A stretch of DNA of 14,257 bases from Flavipsychrobacter stenotrophus (lineage in GTDB: Bacteria; Bacteroidota; Bacteroidia; Chitinophagales; Chitinophagaceae). The position numbers and the translations under genes are program-made. The DNA lies in NCBI GenBank assembly GCA_947379685.1, contig CANCOG010000060.1:1-14257 (forward strand), written 5' to 3'. Of this stretch, positions 6,601 to 13,624 are shown piece by piece; positions within the stretch are counted from its first letter, which is position 1, and the number at the start of each line of letters is the position of its first letter. The notes beneath the pieces were generated by a model. That model was given only the letters and a program-made list of their open reading frames with translations, had not been told where the DNA came from and made no database searches.

Positions 6601-9600
6601 TCTATTTTACAAAATACCATTTCAAGCACGTCAACAACCATCACTTCAGGTGCTTTCGCATCGAATGTGGATTTTACTATAGCCACAGGCCCAACAGGAT
6701 TATATGTTGGTGACCTTAACGGTGACGGAAAATTGGATATCGCTGTAAATAATTCCGGATCGGGTACGGTATCCGTATTCCGTAATACGGCAACTCCAGG
6801 TACTATTTCATCAGGCTCGCTGGCAACCAGGGTAGATCTTACAGTTGGAACCGCTCCGGTAGGTGCTAATATTGCCGACCTCGACGGTGATGGAAAGCCA
6901 GAAATACTGGTTGCAAATTCCGGTTCTGCTAAATTATCGGTGTTCAAAAATTATCCGCTGCCTCCTGTATCGGCAATTACGGGTACTTTAACGCTTTGCC
7001 CAAGTGCAAACACCACTCTTTCTGACGCAACTACAGGTGGAACCTGGATAAGCGTTCGTCCTTCCATTGCAACTATAAGTGCTTCAACTGGCGTTGTAAC
7101 CAGCATTGCTGCTGATACTGTTACTATTTTATATAGAGTGATAGCTGATGGTGATACTAATTTTGCTTCAACCGTAGTTACTGTTAATCCGTTCCCTTCG
7201 GTTGCCGCTATAGGTGGTGCTACCACAGTTTGCCCCGGGGCAACAATTACCCTGACCGATGCTACAGCCGGAGGTACATGGAGTATCACGAATGCACACG
7301 CAACCATTAATTCTTCAGGCGATGTTACCGGTGTAACTGCGGGCCTCGATACAGTCTTCTATGTTGTTACATCTCTCGGTTGTTCCACTACGGTTGGCCT
7401 TGCCATGGCTGTCTCTAGTACGCCTTCTGCGGGTACAATCACTGGTGCTTCCAGCATTTGTCCTTCAGCCAGCACAACGTTCAGCGATGTTATTACTGGT
7501 GGGGTATGGAGTAGCAGTACACCTTTTGTAGCAACGGTCGATACTGCATCTGGCGTAGTTACGGGAGTATCATCTGGAACGGCTACAATTACTTATACTG
7601 TTACAACTTCATGCGGCACCGCCTTTACAACTAAAGGAATTACAGTCAGTTCTATACCTTCTGCAGGTACAATTACAGGCACAACAACAGTTTGTACAGG
7701 TGCAACCACTGCACTGGCAAACGCAACGCCAAGTGGTACCTGGAGCAGTGCCACCCCGTCTGTGGCTACCGTTGACGCCTCCGGTGTCGTAACCGGAGTT
7801 TCGGCTGGTAATGTAAATATTTCTTATACAGTAAGCACAGCCTGCGGTTCGGCTTCAACAAGTACTTCGGTAACTGTAAATACGGTTCCTACTGCGCCAG
7901 CTGCAATAGCTGGTACCACTTCGTTCTGTATTTCAACTACAACATCACTTAGTGATGCAACTTCAGGTGGCGCATGGAGTTCGAGCAACCCATCTGTTGC
8001 AACCGTTGACGCTTCGGGTCTGGTAACAGCAGTTGCTGCCGGTTCTGCAGATATTTCTTATACGTTAACCAATTCATGTGGGAATACCTCTGTAACAGCT
8101 ACTGTAACCGTTAATCCCGCACCTTCAGTTCCTCCGGCAATTGGCGGAGGTTCAACGGTATGTGTAGGCGGCACAACTAACCTGACTAATGCAACTTCCG
8201 GTGGTGCATGGAGCAGCAGCTCAACTACAAATGCTACCATTGATGCGACAACAGGTGTTGTTACAGGAGTAGCTGTAGGTTCAACTACAATTACTTACAC
8301 TGTGACCAATAGCTGTGGCAGCAATTTCAATACATTATCAATTTCAGTTATAGATATTCCATCGGCTCCGGCAGCAATTGGCGGGTCGGCGTTTGTTTGT
8401 ACAAGCGCTACCACTAACCTTACAGATGCTACCTCTGGTGGCACATGGAGCAGTACGACAACCTCAGTGGCCACAATTACCTCGGGTGGTGTGGTTACCG
8501 GCGTGTCTGCTGGAACTTCGGTAATTACTTATGCCGTTTCAAATGTGTGCGGTTCGTCATATGCAATGCTTACGGAGACTGTATTAGCCGCTCCTTCAGC
8601 GCCTGCTTCAATAACTGGTACAACTACTGTTTGTGCTTCGTCCACGACTCTACTGGCTGACGGAACAGCTGGCGGTACCTGGAGCAGCGTTACTACTTCA
8701 GTGGCAACAATTGATGCTTCAGGTGTTGTGACTGGTGTTTCCAGCGGGACTTCAGTAATATCTTATACTTTATCGAATATTTGTGGTACTGCTGCGTCAA
8801 CGACTACAGTTACCGTAAATCCATTGCCATCTGCCGGAACGATAACCGGAACCACTACCGTTAATATTGGTGGAGCCACATCAACATTAAGCGATGCAGT
8901 TACCGGTGGAACCTGGAGTAGCGCAAGTCCAGCGGTTGCAACCATAAGCACCGGTGGGGTAGTAACTGCCCTAACAGTTGGTACTTCTGTAATTTCATAT
9001 GCAGTAACTAATAGCTGCGGTACAGCTTATGCAACTACTAGTGTAACCTCTGCAAACTTAGCCGCCGGTGCTATTAGCGGCACCCAATGGAATACTTTTT
9101 CTGGTGTATCTGCTACAGGACCAAGTACGTTCACTGTTTTACCGGCAACAACCACACCTGGTAGCTCATTTGTTACTATTTCGCAATGGAATAGGATAGG
9201 TACTGCAAATGGGACCGGAACAGGTTTTTATAATACACAGAGTTGGTCATTAGGCGCTAATCTTGCAACGGCTCAATCCGATCATAAGTACATTTATTTC
9301 ACCATTACCAACGGTTCAACAGCCGAGGTAAATGTTTCTAATGTTTCTATTAGTACACAACGAAGTGGTACTGGGCCAACGTCGGTGCAGATGCAATACA
9401 ATTCAACTTCTTTTGGTGACCAGAATTTCGGATCATCCGCTAGCCCGTCTACTTCAACAACTACGCTTAGCTTCTCTGGTAACGTTTGTATTCCTCCCAG
9501 CCAAACCGATACATTCAAACTATATGGATGGGGCGGTAGTGCAGCAGGTGGAACTTTAAGGGTTATCAATGGCACTTCGATTTCAGCTACTTATGTTACT

Positions 9601-12600
9601 GGTGTTGGAAGTTTATCATCTACAGCTCCTTCATCAAGTGCGCCGGTTTGTGCGGGATCATCTGTGGTGTTCACGGGTGGCACGCCAAGTTTCGGGTTGC
9701 CTCCTTACACTTATAGCTGGTCAGGCCCGGCAGCTTACACTAGCACCGTTCAGAGCCCAACAATTTCATCGGCTACGGTAGCCGCATCAGGAACTTATAC
9801 ATTCTCGGTTACGGATACGCTTGGTTGTATTGTTTCCAATACAACTGCAGCTGTGGTTAATGCTTTGCCAACTGCCTTCACTATGACTGGTGGCGGTAGT
9901 TACTGTTCAGGTGGTGCTGGCGTTGCGGTTGGCCTTTCCGGATCTCAGTCTGGTGTCGATTATCAATTATATTTAAATGGCACACCAACTGGTAGCACAG
10001 TTCCCGGAACAGGTTCATCAATCACCTTCGGTAGCCAGACTGGTATTGGCACATATACTGCTTCAGCAACTAACTCAACCACAACCTGTTTTGCAAATAT
10101 GACTGGCAGCGTTTCCGTTTCGCTGACCCCATTGCCAAGTGCCGGAACAATAACCGGTACCTCAACAGTTTGTGTGGGTTCTACGACAACATTAAGCGAT
10201 ACAGCAATAGGTGGAACCTGGAGCAGCAGTAACCCTTCACTGGCAACAGTGGACGCAACTACTGGTGTTGTAACAGGTGTTGCTGCCGGTAGTCCGAATA
10301 TCTCTTATACAGTTTCTAATGTTTGCGGCAGCGCAACGGTATCTGTAACGGCAACAATTAATACTGTGCCTTCAGCCCCTTCGGCAATTACGGGCACTAC
10401 CACTGTATGTGTGGGTGCAACCACCGCTCTTGCTGATGGAACTTCCGGAGGTACCTGGAGTAGTGTTTCAACTGGAGTTGCTACTATTGACGCTTCCGGT
10501 ACAGTTACCGGAGTTGCAGCAGGAACTTCAACTATATCTTATGCTTTAACAAATACATGCGGAACAGTTGCGGCCACAACCACAGTTACAGTGAACGCAG
10601 CCCCAACGGCGGGAACTATTACAGGAACTCCTTCTGTTTGCCCAGCTGCAACAACAACGCTTTCCGATGCCGTTAGCGGAGGAACATGGAGCAGTGCGGC
10701 AACTGGTACAGCAACAGTAGATGCTTCTACGGGAGTGGTAACTGGTGTTGCCGCAGGAACAACTACAATATCTTATACAGTTACTACAAGTTGCGGAACT
10801 GATGTTGCAACTCAGTCATTGACAGTCAATCCGTTACCAACGGTCGGTGCTATTTCTGGAGCAAGTTCAGTTTGTACCGGTGCAACAACAACGTTTACAA
10901 ACGGTACCTCAGGCGGCGCCTGGACCAGTGCAACGCCTTCGGTGGCTACAATTAATGCTTCGGGCGTTATTACCGGGGTAACTGGCGGATCTTCCGTTAT
11001 TACTTATGCTGTTACCAATAGCTGCGGTACAACAAATGCCTTGAAAGGCATAACCGTTATTGCAGTTCCGGCTACTCCGGGTGTTATTACGGGAACCACT
11101 TCTATTTGTTTGGGTTATACTACTACATTGGGTAATTCTGTATCTGGTGGAACATGGAGCAGCAGCGCAACTTCAATTGCTACTGCAAATACCACAACGG
11201 GTGTTGTTTCGGCACTGGCAGCCGGGTCTGCTACTATTTCCTATACAATAGCCAATGCATGTGGCTCTAACACAGTGACTACCGGTGTTACCGTTAACGC
11301 TATGCAGTGGGTTGGCGGTTCAAGCGGTATGGAATCTGACTGGAATACTGCAGGCAATTGGAGTTGCGGCTTTGTTCCCGGTTCATCCGACGATGCTACA
11401 ATACCATCTGGCACTACTTATGTACCTGTAATTGCTGCCTCAGCCAGCGGAACAACCCGCAACCTCACCATTGCTTCGGGTGTAACTGTTACTGTGAGCA
11501 GTGGCGCTACCTTAAATGTAAAGGGAGACCTGACCAGTAATGCAACCATTGCAGGTGCGGGTAGCTGTGTATTGAGCGGCTCATCGGCGCAGGCTATAAA
11601 CGGGCTCGGAAAAATTGAAAACCTTGAACTGAATAACAGTGCAGGTGCTACTATAAATACAGGTGCAAGGGTTCGGATCACAGGTGTGTTGACCGTTACT
11701 TCTGGTACACTTGTAACAAGCGATAGTCTCGTATTGGTTTCTGACACATTTATCGTTTCCAGGGTGGCTCCGTTGCCAGGTTCTGGTGCTTCAATATCCG
11801 GAAATGTACAGGTGCAACAATATATTACTAATGGCCGCAGGGCTTACAGATTTTGGGGTACACCGTTCAGCAATAGCATTCCATTAAGCCAGCTTACGGA
11901 TAAAATTGATATCACAGGTGCAGGTGGTGCTGCTAACGGTTTCACAACCACTGCAACCAATCAGCCTTCAGCCTACAGGTATAATCCATTATATGGTAAT
12001 TCTTCTTTGTCGGCTGACCCGGGTTGGCTTCCGTTTACAAGTGCGCTTGGTACGCCTGATAGCAATAACCTGCACCGCTACCAGGGTATAAGGGTATACT
12101 ACAGGGGAAAGAAGGGTGAAGGTTTAGGTTTTGGACCATACGTGGTCATTAATTCGACAACAGTTAGCCAGAAAGGTTTGCTGAATCAGGGTAATCAGGA
12201 TATTACACTTTCAAAAGGAAGTTCTACCACTCAGGATTACAACATGGTTGCAAATCCTTATGCATCTCCTGTTGATGTGGGTACTGTTATATTCAATGCT
12301 GCCGCTGCCGGCCGTATTAATGGCGCTGCATTCTATATCTGGAATCCGTTCCTGGGTGTTGCCGGGCAGTTCCAGGCAATAGCCTATTCTATAAGTGGTG
12401 CTGCAAATCCGTACTACTTGCAGGAAAATGATGCGTTCCAGGTGAGGGCAACCAGCAATGGTGTTCAGTTGAATTTCACGGAATCGGATAAACACGCTAC
12501 CATGAGCAGTGCTTACAGCCTCATGAAATCAGTCAATGAGTTCGTTTCATTGTATATTTATGATAATAACTATCATCCTTATGACATGTTGAATGTGAAG

Positions 12601-13227
12601 TTTGATGATGCGGCTGCTAACGAAGAAGACAGTAAGTACGATGCAGCTAAATTGCAGGGTGCCGACCTGAATTTCTATAGTTTATCAGCTGATAACCACA
12701 AACTTTCTATTGATGCCCGTCCTTATAAAAAGGATAATGTGATTCCACTGGGTATTGCTACGGCCTATGCACAGGACTACATCATCAGGGCTGAAAACCT
12801 GAATGTACCAACAGGTGGCAAGGTTTACCTGCACGACAAATTGCTGAAGCAATATGTATTGTTGCAGCAGGGCACAGAATACCGATTCTCTGTAACTGCC
12901 AATGCAGCTACACAGGGAGAAAACAGGTTTGAGTTGAGCATGGAACCAGCTGAAGTTGCAACTGTACAGGCCGGAAAGGGTTTGAATATGACCATTGCGC
13001 CTAACCCAGCCAGCGACCAGGTATCTATTTCTTTTACCCAGGCTGCAAAAAGCCAGGTAAACATCAGGGTGATGGATCTTTCCGGTATCAGTGTTATTGA
13101 AAAAGACCTTGGATCATTGCAAAGCGGCAAGTGCACCATTAGCCTGAGCAACCTCGCTTCCGGCATCTACATGGTGGAATTGACTTCAGGAGATAAGAAG
13201 GTGGTTCAGCGGTTGATTAAGGAATAA
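3688..13227 (+). CDS. Giant secreted T9SS type A cargo: multi-domain adhesin-like repeat protein
   Basis: About 3,179 residues counted from the ATG at 3688; the ATG at 3709 is an alternative and the one at 3646 falls inside the promoter. Domains: signal peptide 1-31 (RR, hydrophobic core, cut after SYA before QF); a beta-strand region 32-614 with autotransporter-associated-repeat patterns near 207 and 458 (GTGTLTLTSG, FTGGLTINNGEL); IPT/TIG about 617-692; seven FG-GAP/VCBS repeats 719-1089; nine Ig-like (BIG_2-like) repeats 1092-1791; a beta-sandwich 1792-1972 with an 'SGTGPTS...YGW' pattern; a PKD/SprB-like module (YSWSGP, GTYTFSVTD) and a further Ig-like part 1979-2149; five more Ig-like repeats 2150-2539; a 'W..NW' module 2540-2691; a pre-sorting region 2710-3091; and a T9SS type A sorting domain 3100-3179 (IAPNPASDQV, NLASGIYMVEL, VVQRLIKE). 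It should cross the inner membrane by Sec and the outer membrane by type IX, then be anchored or released at the surface. Composition is dominated by Thr, Ser, Gly, Ala and Val. No enzyme domain is recognised; an adhesive or structural role is inferred. Confidence 0.93.
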   Translation: MTQKIHLMVRRSLVLVSLVTLALFNFQKSYAQFVWTGASNSTWLTTANWSGAVAPGASGGSTTAWAQFGSADSRTAIGINLNNNLSGGSNNMSIGAIEVASGRTVATTFSNSSTTRAGLITLNGTTVNSVANVILSNSSSNLMSFPASTATTRLALGGSSNLNIICAAGSSSTIGSTISIADTIAGTAPLTFLGSGTYDATTASGNNGGVLKLTGSNTFSGGITVGSSSSTYKSGILDLNSLTAISNTSGNDITINPNSQLYLSSGSTGTYTMGNITLNLNGAGNGVSATYGAGALRTAAVAYTWTGPINLASDATIVANGALTLSGNITGSGQLTKSGASAMTVSGATGAGNTWGGGTKITAGSITVPSGSTLGGSGNVTFSQVGSGTPTTITFASASQTIGNLSSSFDAGFVVAAVQTLALTAGTLTINQTSNTTFGDGAGTTQKSIITGAGAIVKNGTGTLTLTSGGSTFTGGLTINNGELRFNPTGSVAMSTCPVTLNGGTLSTTGITTASLTISLGNLNLTDNTTIDLGSGVVNTLKFANPTGSWTSGKMINVTGWQGLFNSTSGTKGKLLIGTTATSLSSAQLAQIQFTDANGIVFSAIQLSTGEVVPKNAPPVITSVVPNAANPGASVTINGTNFNYVTANNKVFFGAAQATITSGTTTSLTVTVPAYASYAPIVVLNNTTSYSGIEDSAFTPTFNNSVFIANTLNFKPKVDFTTGTTPYNVAVGDLDGDGKADMVVVNRASNTASIYRNLKTVNNGSITTDSFSSPTTVSGGSTLVNVKLADLDGDGKPEILFTSAGDSRVYYFKNNSTSGSISFASSVFVATATTPAVLVLTDVDGDGKIDIAVSEATTNTLGILRNTSTAAGTISFAAQVTFATGTTPQGLAVADFNKDGKPDLAVANGGTNTVSVFINTATAGTITSSSLASGVTFTTGTSSAPTDIQAADIDGDGKPDLIVSNNSLGNISILQNTISSTSTTITSGAFASNVDFTIATGPTGLYVGDLNGDGKLDIAVNNSGSGTVSVFRNTATPGTISSGSLATRVDLTVGTAPVGANIADLDGDGKPEILVANSGSAKLSVFKNYPLPPVSAITGTLTLCPSANTTLSDATTGGTWISVRPSIATISASTGVVTSIAADTVTILYRVIADGDTNFASTVVTVNPFPSVAAIGGATTVCPGATITLTDATAGGTWSITNAHATINSSGDVTGVTAGLDTVFYVVTSLGCSTTVGLAMAVSSTPSAGTITGASSICPSASTTFSDVITGGVWSSSTPFVATVDTASGVVTGVSSGTATITYTVTTSCGTAFTTKGITVSSIPSAGTITGTTTVCTGATTALANATPSGTWSSATPSVATVDASGVVTGVSAGNVNISYTVSTACGSASTSTSVTVNTVPTAPAAIAGTTSFCISTTTSLSDATSGGAWSSSNPSVATVDASGLVTAVAAGSADISYTLTNSCGNTSVTATVTVNPAPSVPPAIGGGSTVCVGGTTNLTNATSGGAWSSSSTTNATIDATTGVVTGVAVGSTTITYTVTNSCGSNFNTLSISVIDIPSAPAAIGGSAFVCTSATTNLTDATSGGTWSSTTTSVATITSGGVVTGVSAGTSVITYAVSNVCGSSYAMLTETVLAAPSAPASITGTTTVCASSTTLLADGTAGGTWSSVTTSVATIDASGVVTGVSSGTSVISYTLSNICGTAASTTTVTVNPLPSAGTITGTTTVNIGGATSTLSDAVTGGTWSSASPAVATISTGGVVTALTVGTSVISYAVTNSCGTAYATTSVTSANLAAGAISGTQWNTFSGVSATGPSTFTVLPATTTPGSSFVTISQWNRIGTANGTGTGFYNTQSWSLGANLATAQSDHKYIYFTITNGSTAEVNVSNVSISTQRSGTGPTSVQMQYNSTSFGDQNFGSSASPSTSTTTLSFSGNVCIPPSQTDTFKLYGWGGSAAGGTLRVINGTSISATYVTGVGSLSSTAPSSSAPVCAGSSVVFTGGTPSFGLPPYTYSWSGPAAYTSTVQSPTISSATVAASGTYTFSVTDTLGCIVSNTTAAVVNALPTAFTMTGGGSYCSGGAGVAVGLSGSQSGVDYQLYLNGTPTGSTVPGTGSSITFGSQTGIGTYTASATNSTTTCFANMTGSVSVSLTPLPSAGTITGTSTVCVGSTTTLSDTAIGGTWSSSNPSLATVDATTGVVTGVAAGSPNISYTVSNVCGSATVSVTATINTVPSAPSAITGTTTVCVGATTALADGTSGGTWSSVSTGVATIDASGTVTGVAAGTSTISYALTNTCGTVAATTTVTVNAAPTAGTITGTPSVCPAATTTLSDAVSGGTWSSAATGTATVDASTGVVTGVAAGTTTISYTVTTSCGTDVATQSLTVNPLPTVGAISGASSVCTGATTTFTNGTSGGAWTSATPSVATINASGVITGVTGGSSVITYAVTNSCGTTNALKGITVIAVPATPGVITGTTSICLGYTTTLGNSVSGGTWSSSATSIATANTTTGVVSALAAGSATISYTIANACGSNTVTTGVTVNAMQWVGGSSGMESDWNTAGNWSCGFVPGSSDDATIPSGTTYVPVIAASASGTTRNLTIASGVTVTVSSGATLNVKGDLTSNATIAGAGSCVLSGSSAQAINGLGKIENLELNNSAGATINTGARVRITGVLTVTSGTLVTSDSLVLVSDTFIVSRVAPLPGSGASISGNVQVQQYITNGRRAYRFWGTPFSNSIPLSQLTDKIDITGAGGAANGFTTTATNQPSAYRYNPLYGNSSLSADPGWLPFTSALGTPDSNNLHRYQGIRVYYRGKKGEGLGFGPYVVINSTTVSQKGLLNQGNQDITLSKGSSTTQDYNMVANPYASPVDVGTVIFNAAAAGRINGAAFYIWNPFLGVAGQFQAIAYSISGAANPYYLQENDAFQVRATSNGVQLNFTESDKHATMSSAYSLMKSVNEFVSLYIYDNNYHPYDMLNVKFDDAAANEEDSKYDAAKLQGADLNFYSLSADNHKLSIDARPYKKDNVIPLGIATAYAQDYIIRAENLNVPTGGKVYLHDKLLKQYVLLQQGTEYRFSVTANAATQGENRFELSMEPAEVATVQAGKGLNMTIAPNPASDQVSISFTQAAKSQVNIRVMDLSGISVIEKDLGSLQSGKCTISLSNLASGIYMVELTSGDKKVVQRLIKE
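5842..6954 (+). repeat. Seven FG-GAP/VCBS repeats within the giant protein
   Basis: Calcium-type loops of the DxDGDGKxD form begin at 5884, 6055, 6211, 6370, 6541, 6712 and 6877, spaced 52-57 codons apart. Each is followed by a beta strand and an 'N..SVF(R/I)N' type turn. Seven units equal one beta-propeller, the number found in integrin-alpha-like propellers. Unit 4 (DFNKDGKPD) and unit 6 (DLNGDGKLD) have Asn in place of the second Asp, which is common in such loops. Confidence 0.82.
6961..9060 (+). repeat. Ig-like repeat array 1 (nine units of about 78 residues)
   Basis: Units begin at the Pro codons near 6961, 7195, 7423, 7657, 7888, 8122, 8359, 8593 and 8827; spacing is 228-237 bases. 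The consensus is P-S-A-x-x-I-x-G-x-x-x-V-C, then G-G-T-W-S-S, then VATIDASGVVTGVSAGT, then I-S-Y-T-V-x-N-x-C-G. This matches bacterial Ig-like group 2 domains. Seven inner units carry two conserved cysteines. The first unit has only the first Cys and the ninth only the second (TTVNIGG replaces TTVCxG). Confidence 0.88.
10135..11304 (+). repeat. Ig-like repeat array 2 (five units of about 78 residues)
   Basis: Units begin near 10135, 10369, 10603, 10837 and 11068 (231-234 bases apart) and share the consensus of the first array, including both cysteines in every unit. The array is separated from the first by about 1,070 bases coding a beta-sandwich and PKD-like modules. Unit 2 (10369) most resembles the array-1 unit at 8593, and unit 3 (10603) resembles that at 8827. 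Confidence 0.88.
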
Positions 13228-13249
13228 GTGATTAGAATTTTCATATAAC

Positions 13250-13284
13250 AAGGGGCATGCCGGGTGGTGTGCCCCTTTTTTTTT
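13250..13284 (+). terminator. Intrinsic terminator after the giant gene
   Basis: AAGGGGCA (13250-13257) pairs perfectly with TGCCCCTT (13270-13277) around a 12-base loop. The downstream arm runs into nine consecutive T (13276-13284). It lies 22 bases after the stop codon and should end the giant gene's transcript. Confidence 0.9.
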
Positions 13285-13293
13285 GTGTGGGGT

Positions 13294-13412
13294 GGGGGGG
13301 ACTTCCTGCAGGGCGAATCGTCCCCTTCGTCCTGCAGGATATGATACGGTGGGTGCGCCTCAACTCACCGGTCGGGAGACCGGAAGCCATGCCCGCCGTA
13401 GCGCCACGCTAC
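13294..13412. other. GC-rich island with several hairpins, possible structured RNA or REP-like element
   Basis: By hand count 13301-13400 is 63% GC, against 37% for 13421-13520. It starts with a G-rich run (13294-13300). Hairpin A: 13304-13317 with 13326-13339, 14 pairs including one G-T, 8-base loop, containing CCTGCAGG in each arm. Hairpin B: 13347-13354 with 13363-13370, 8 pairs including one G-T, 8-base loop. Hairpin C: CCGGTC/GACCGG, 13368-13383, with a GGGA loop; it shares three bases with B, so B and C exclude each other. Hairpin D: GTAGCG/CGCTAC, 13398-13412, with a CCA loop. No coding pattern is convincing here. It could be a palindromic intergenic repeat, a small RNA, or the end of a lost mobile element. 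Confidence 0.5.
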
Positions 13413-13425
13413 ACCGAACTTTTTA

Positions 13426-13433
13426 TATATTTG
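13426..13433 (+). promoter_or_regulatory. Candidate -7 box at the right edge of the GC-rich island
   Basis: TATATTTG is a perfect TAnnTTTG match, followed about 190 bases later by the last gene. No TTG is present at the usual -33 distance. If active it would transcribe the sorting-domain remnant and the last gene, which otherwise lie beyond the terminator at 13250. Confidence 0.38.
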
Positions 13434-13453
13434 GGTTGGGGAGACTAACGTGA

Positions 13454-13624
13454 CCAGGCATTGAAATATTGGATGCGTTTGGAAAAGTAGTTGTACAACA
13501 GCAGATTGTTTTCTATTCACTTACAAGCTGGCTACGGTTACAAAATGCGCCGCCAGGCTTGTACTTAATAAAGGTGCAAGATGCCCAGGGGCAAAACTTT
13601 ATTTTTAAATTTATCGTAGAATGA
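13454..13624 (+). pseudogene. Remnant of a T9SS type A sorting domain (5' part of gene lost)
   Basis: The frame ending at TGA 13622-13624 reads PGIEILDAFGKVVVQQQ, then LRLQNAPPGLYLIKVQD, then FIFKFIVE. This is the C-terminal two thirds of a type IX sorting domain: a strand with D-A-x-G-K, the L-x-N-x-x-x-G-x-Y-x-x-x-V turn and a basic/hydrophobic last strand. The frame is closed upstream by TGA at 13451-13453; the N-terminal 'PNP' part of the domain and any cargo are absent, and no ATG is available in frame. The stop overlaps the ATG of the next gene by four bases (ATGA), as in translationally coupled operons. It therefore looks like the tail of a former upstream cistron. Confidence 0.72.

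Noticed and set aside
6531..7307. Further antisense frames over the propeller and first Ig-like units
   Set aside because: Same cause; the products are monotonous and repeat with the + strand repeats.
6961..11304. Regularly spaced repeats as a CRISPR array
   Set aside because: The period is about 234 bases, the units are coding and similar along their whole length, and there is no short exact repeat with unique spacers.
13297..13325. GGGGAC (13297-13302) pairing with GTCCCC (13320-13325) as a pseudoknot with hairpin A
   Set aside because: Only one base would have to cross a 14-pair stem, which is not feasible. It could only be an alternative pairing.
13398..13424. GTAGCG/CGCTAC hairpin plus T5 as a second terminator
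   Set aside because: Seven bases separate the stem from a run of only five T, which is weak for an intrinsic terminator.
13257..13448. A 63-codon + strand frame after the giant gene
   Set aside because: It starts inside the terminator hairpin, runs through the T-tract and the GC-rich hairpins, and its product shows no recognisable pattern.
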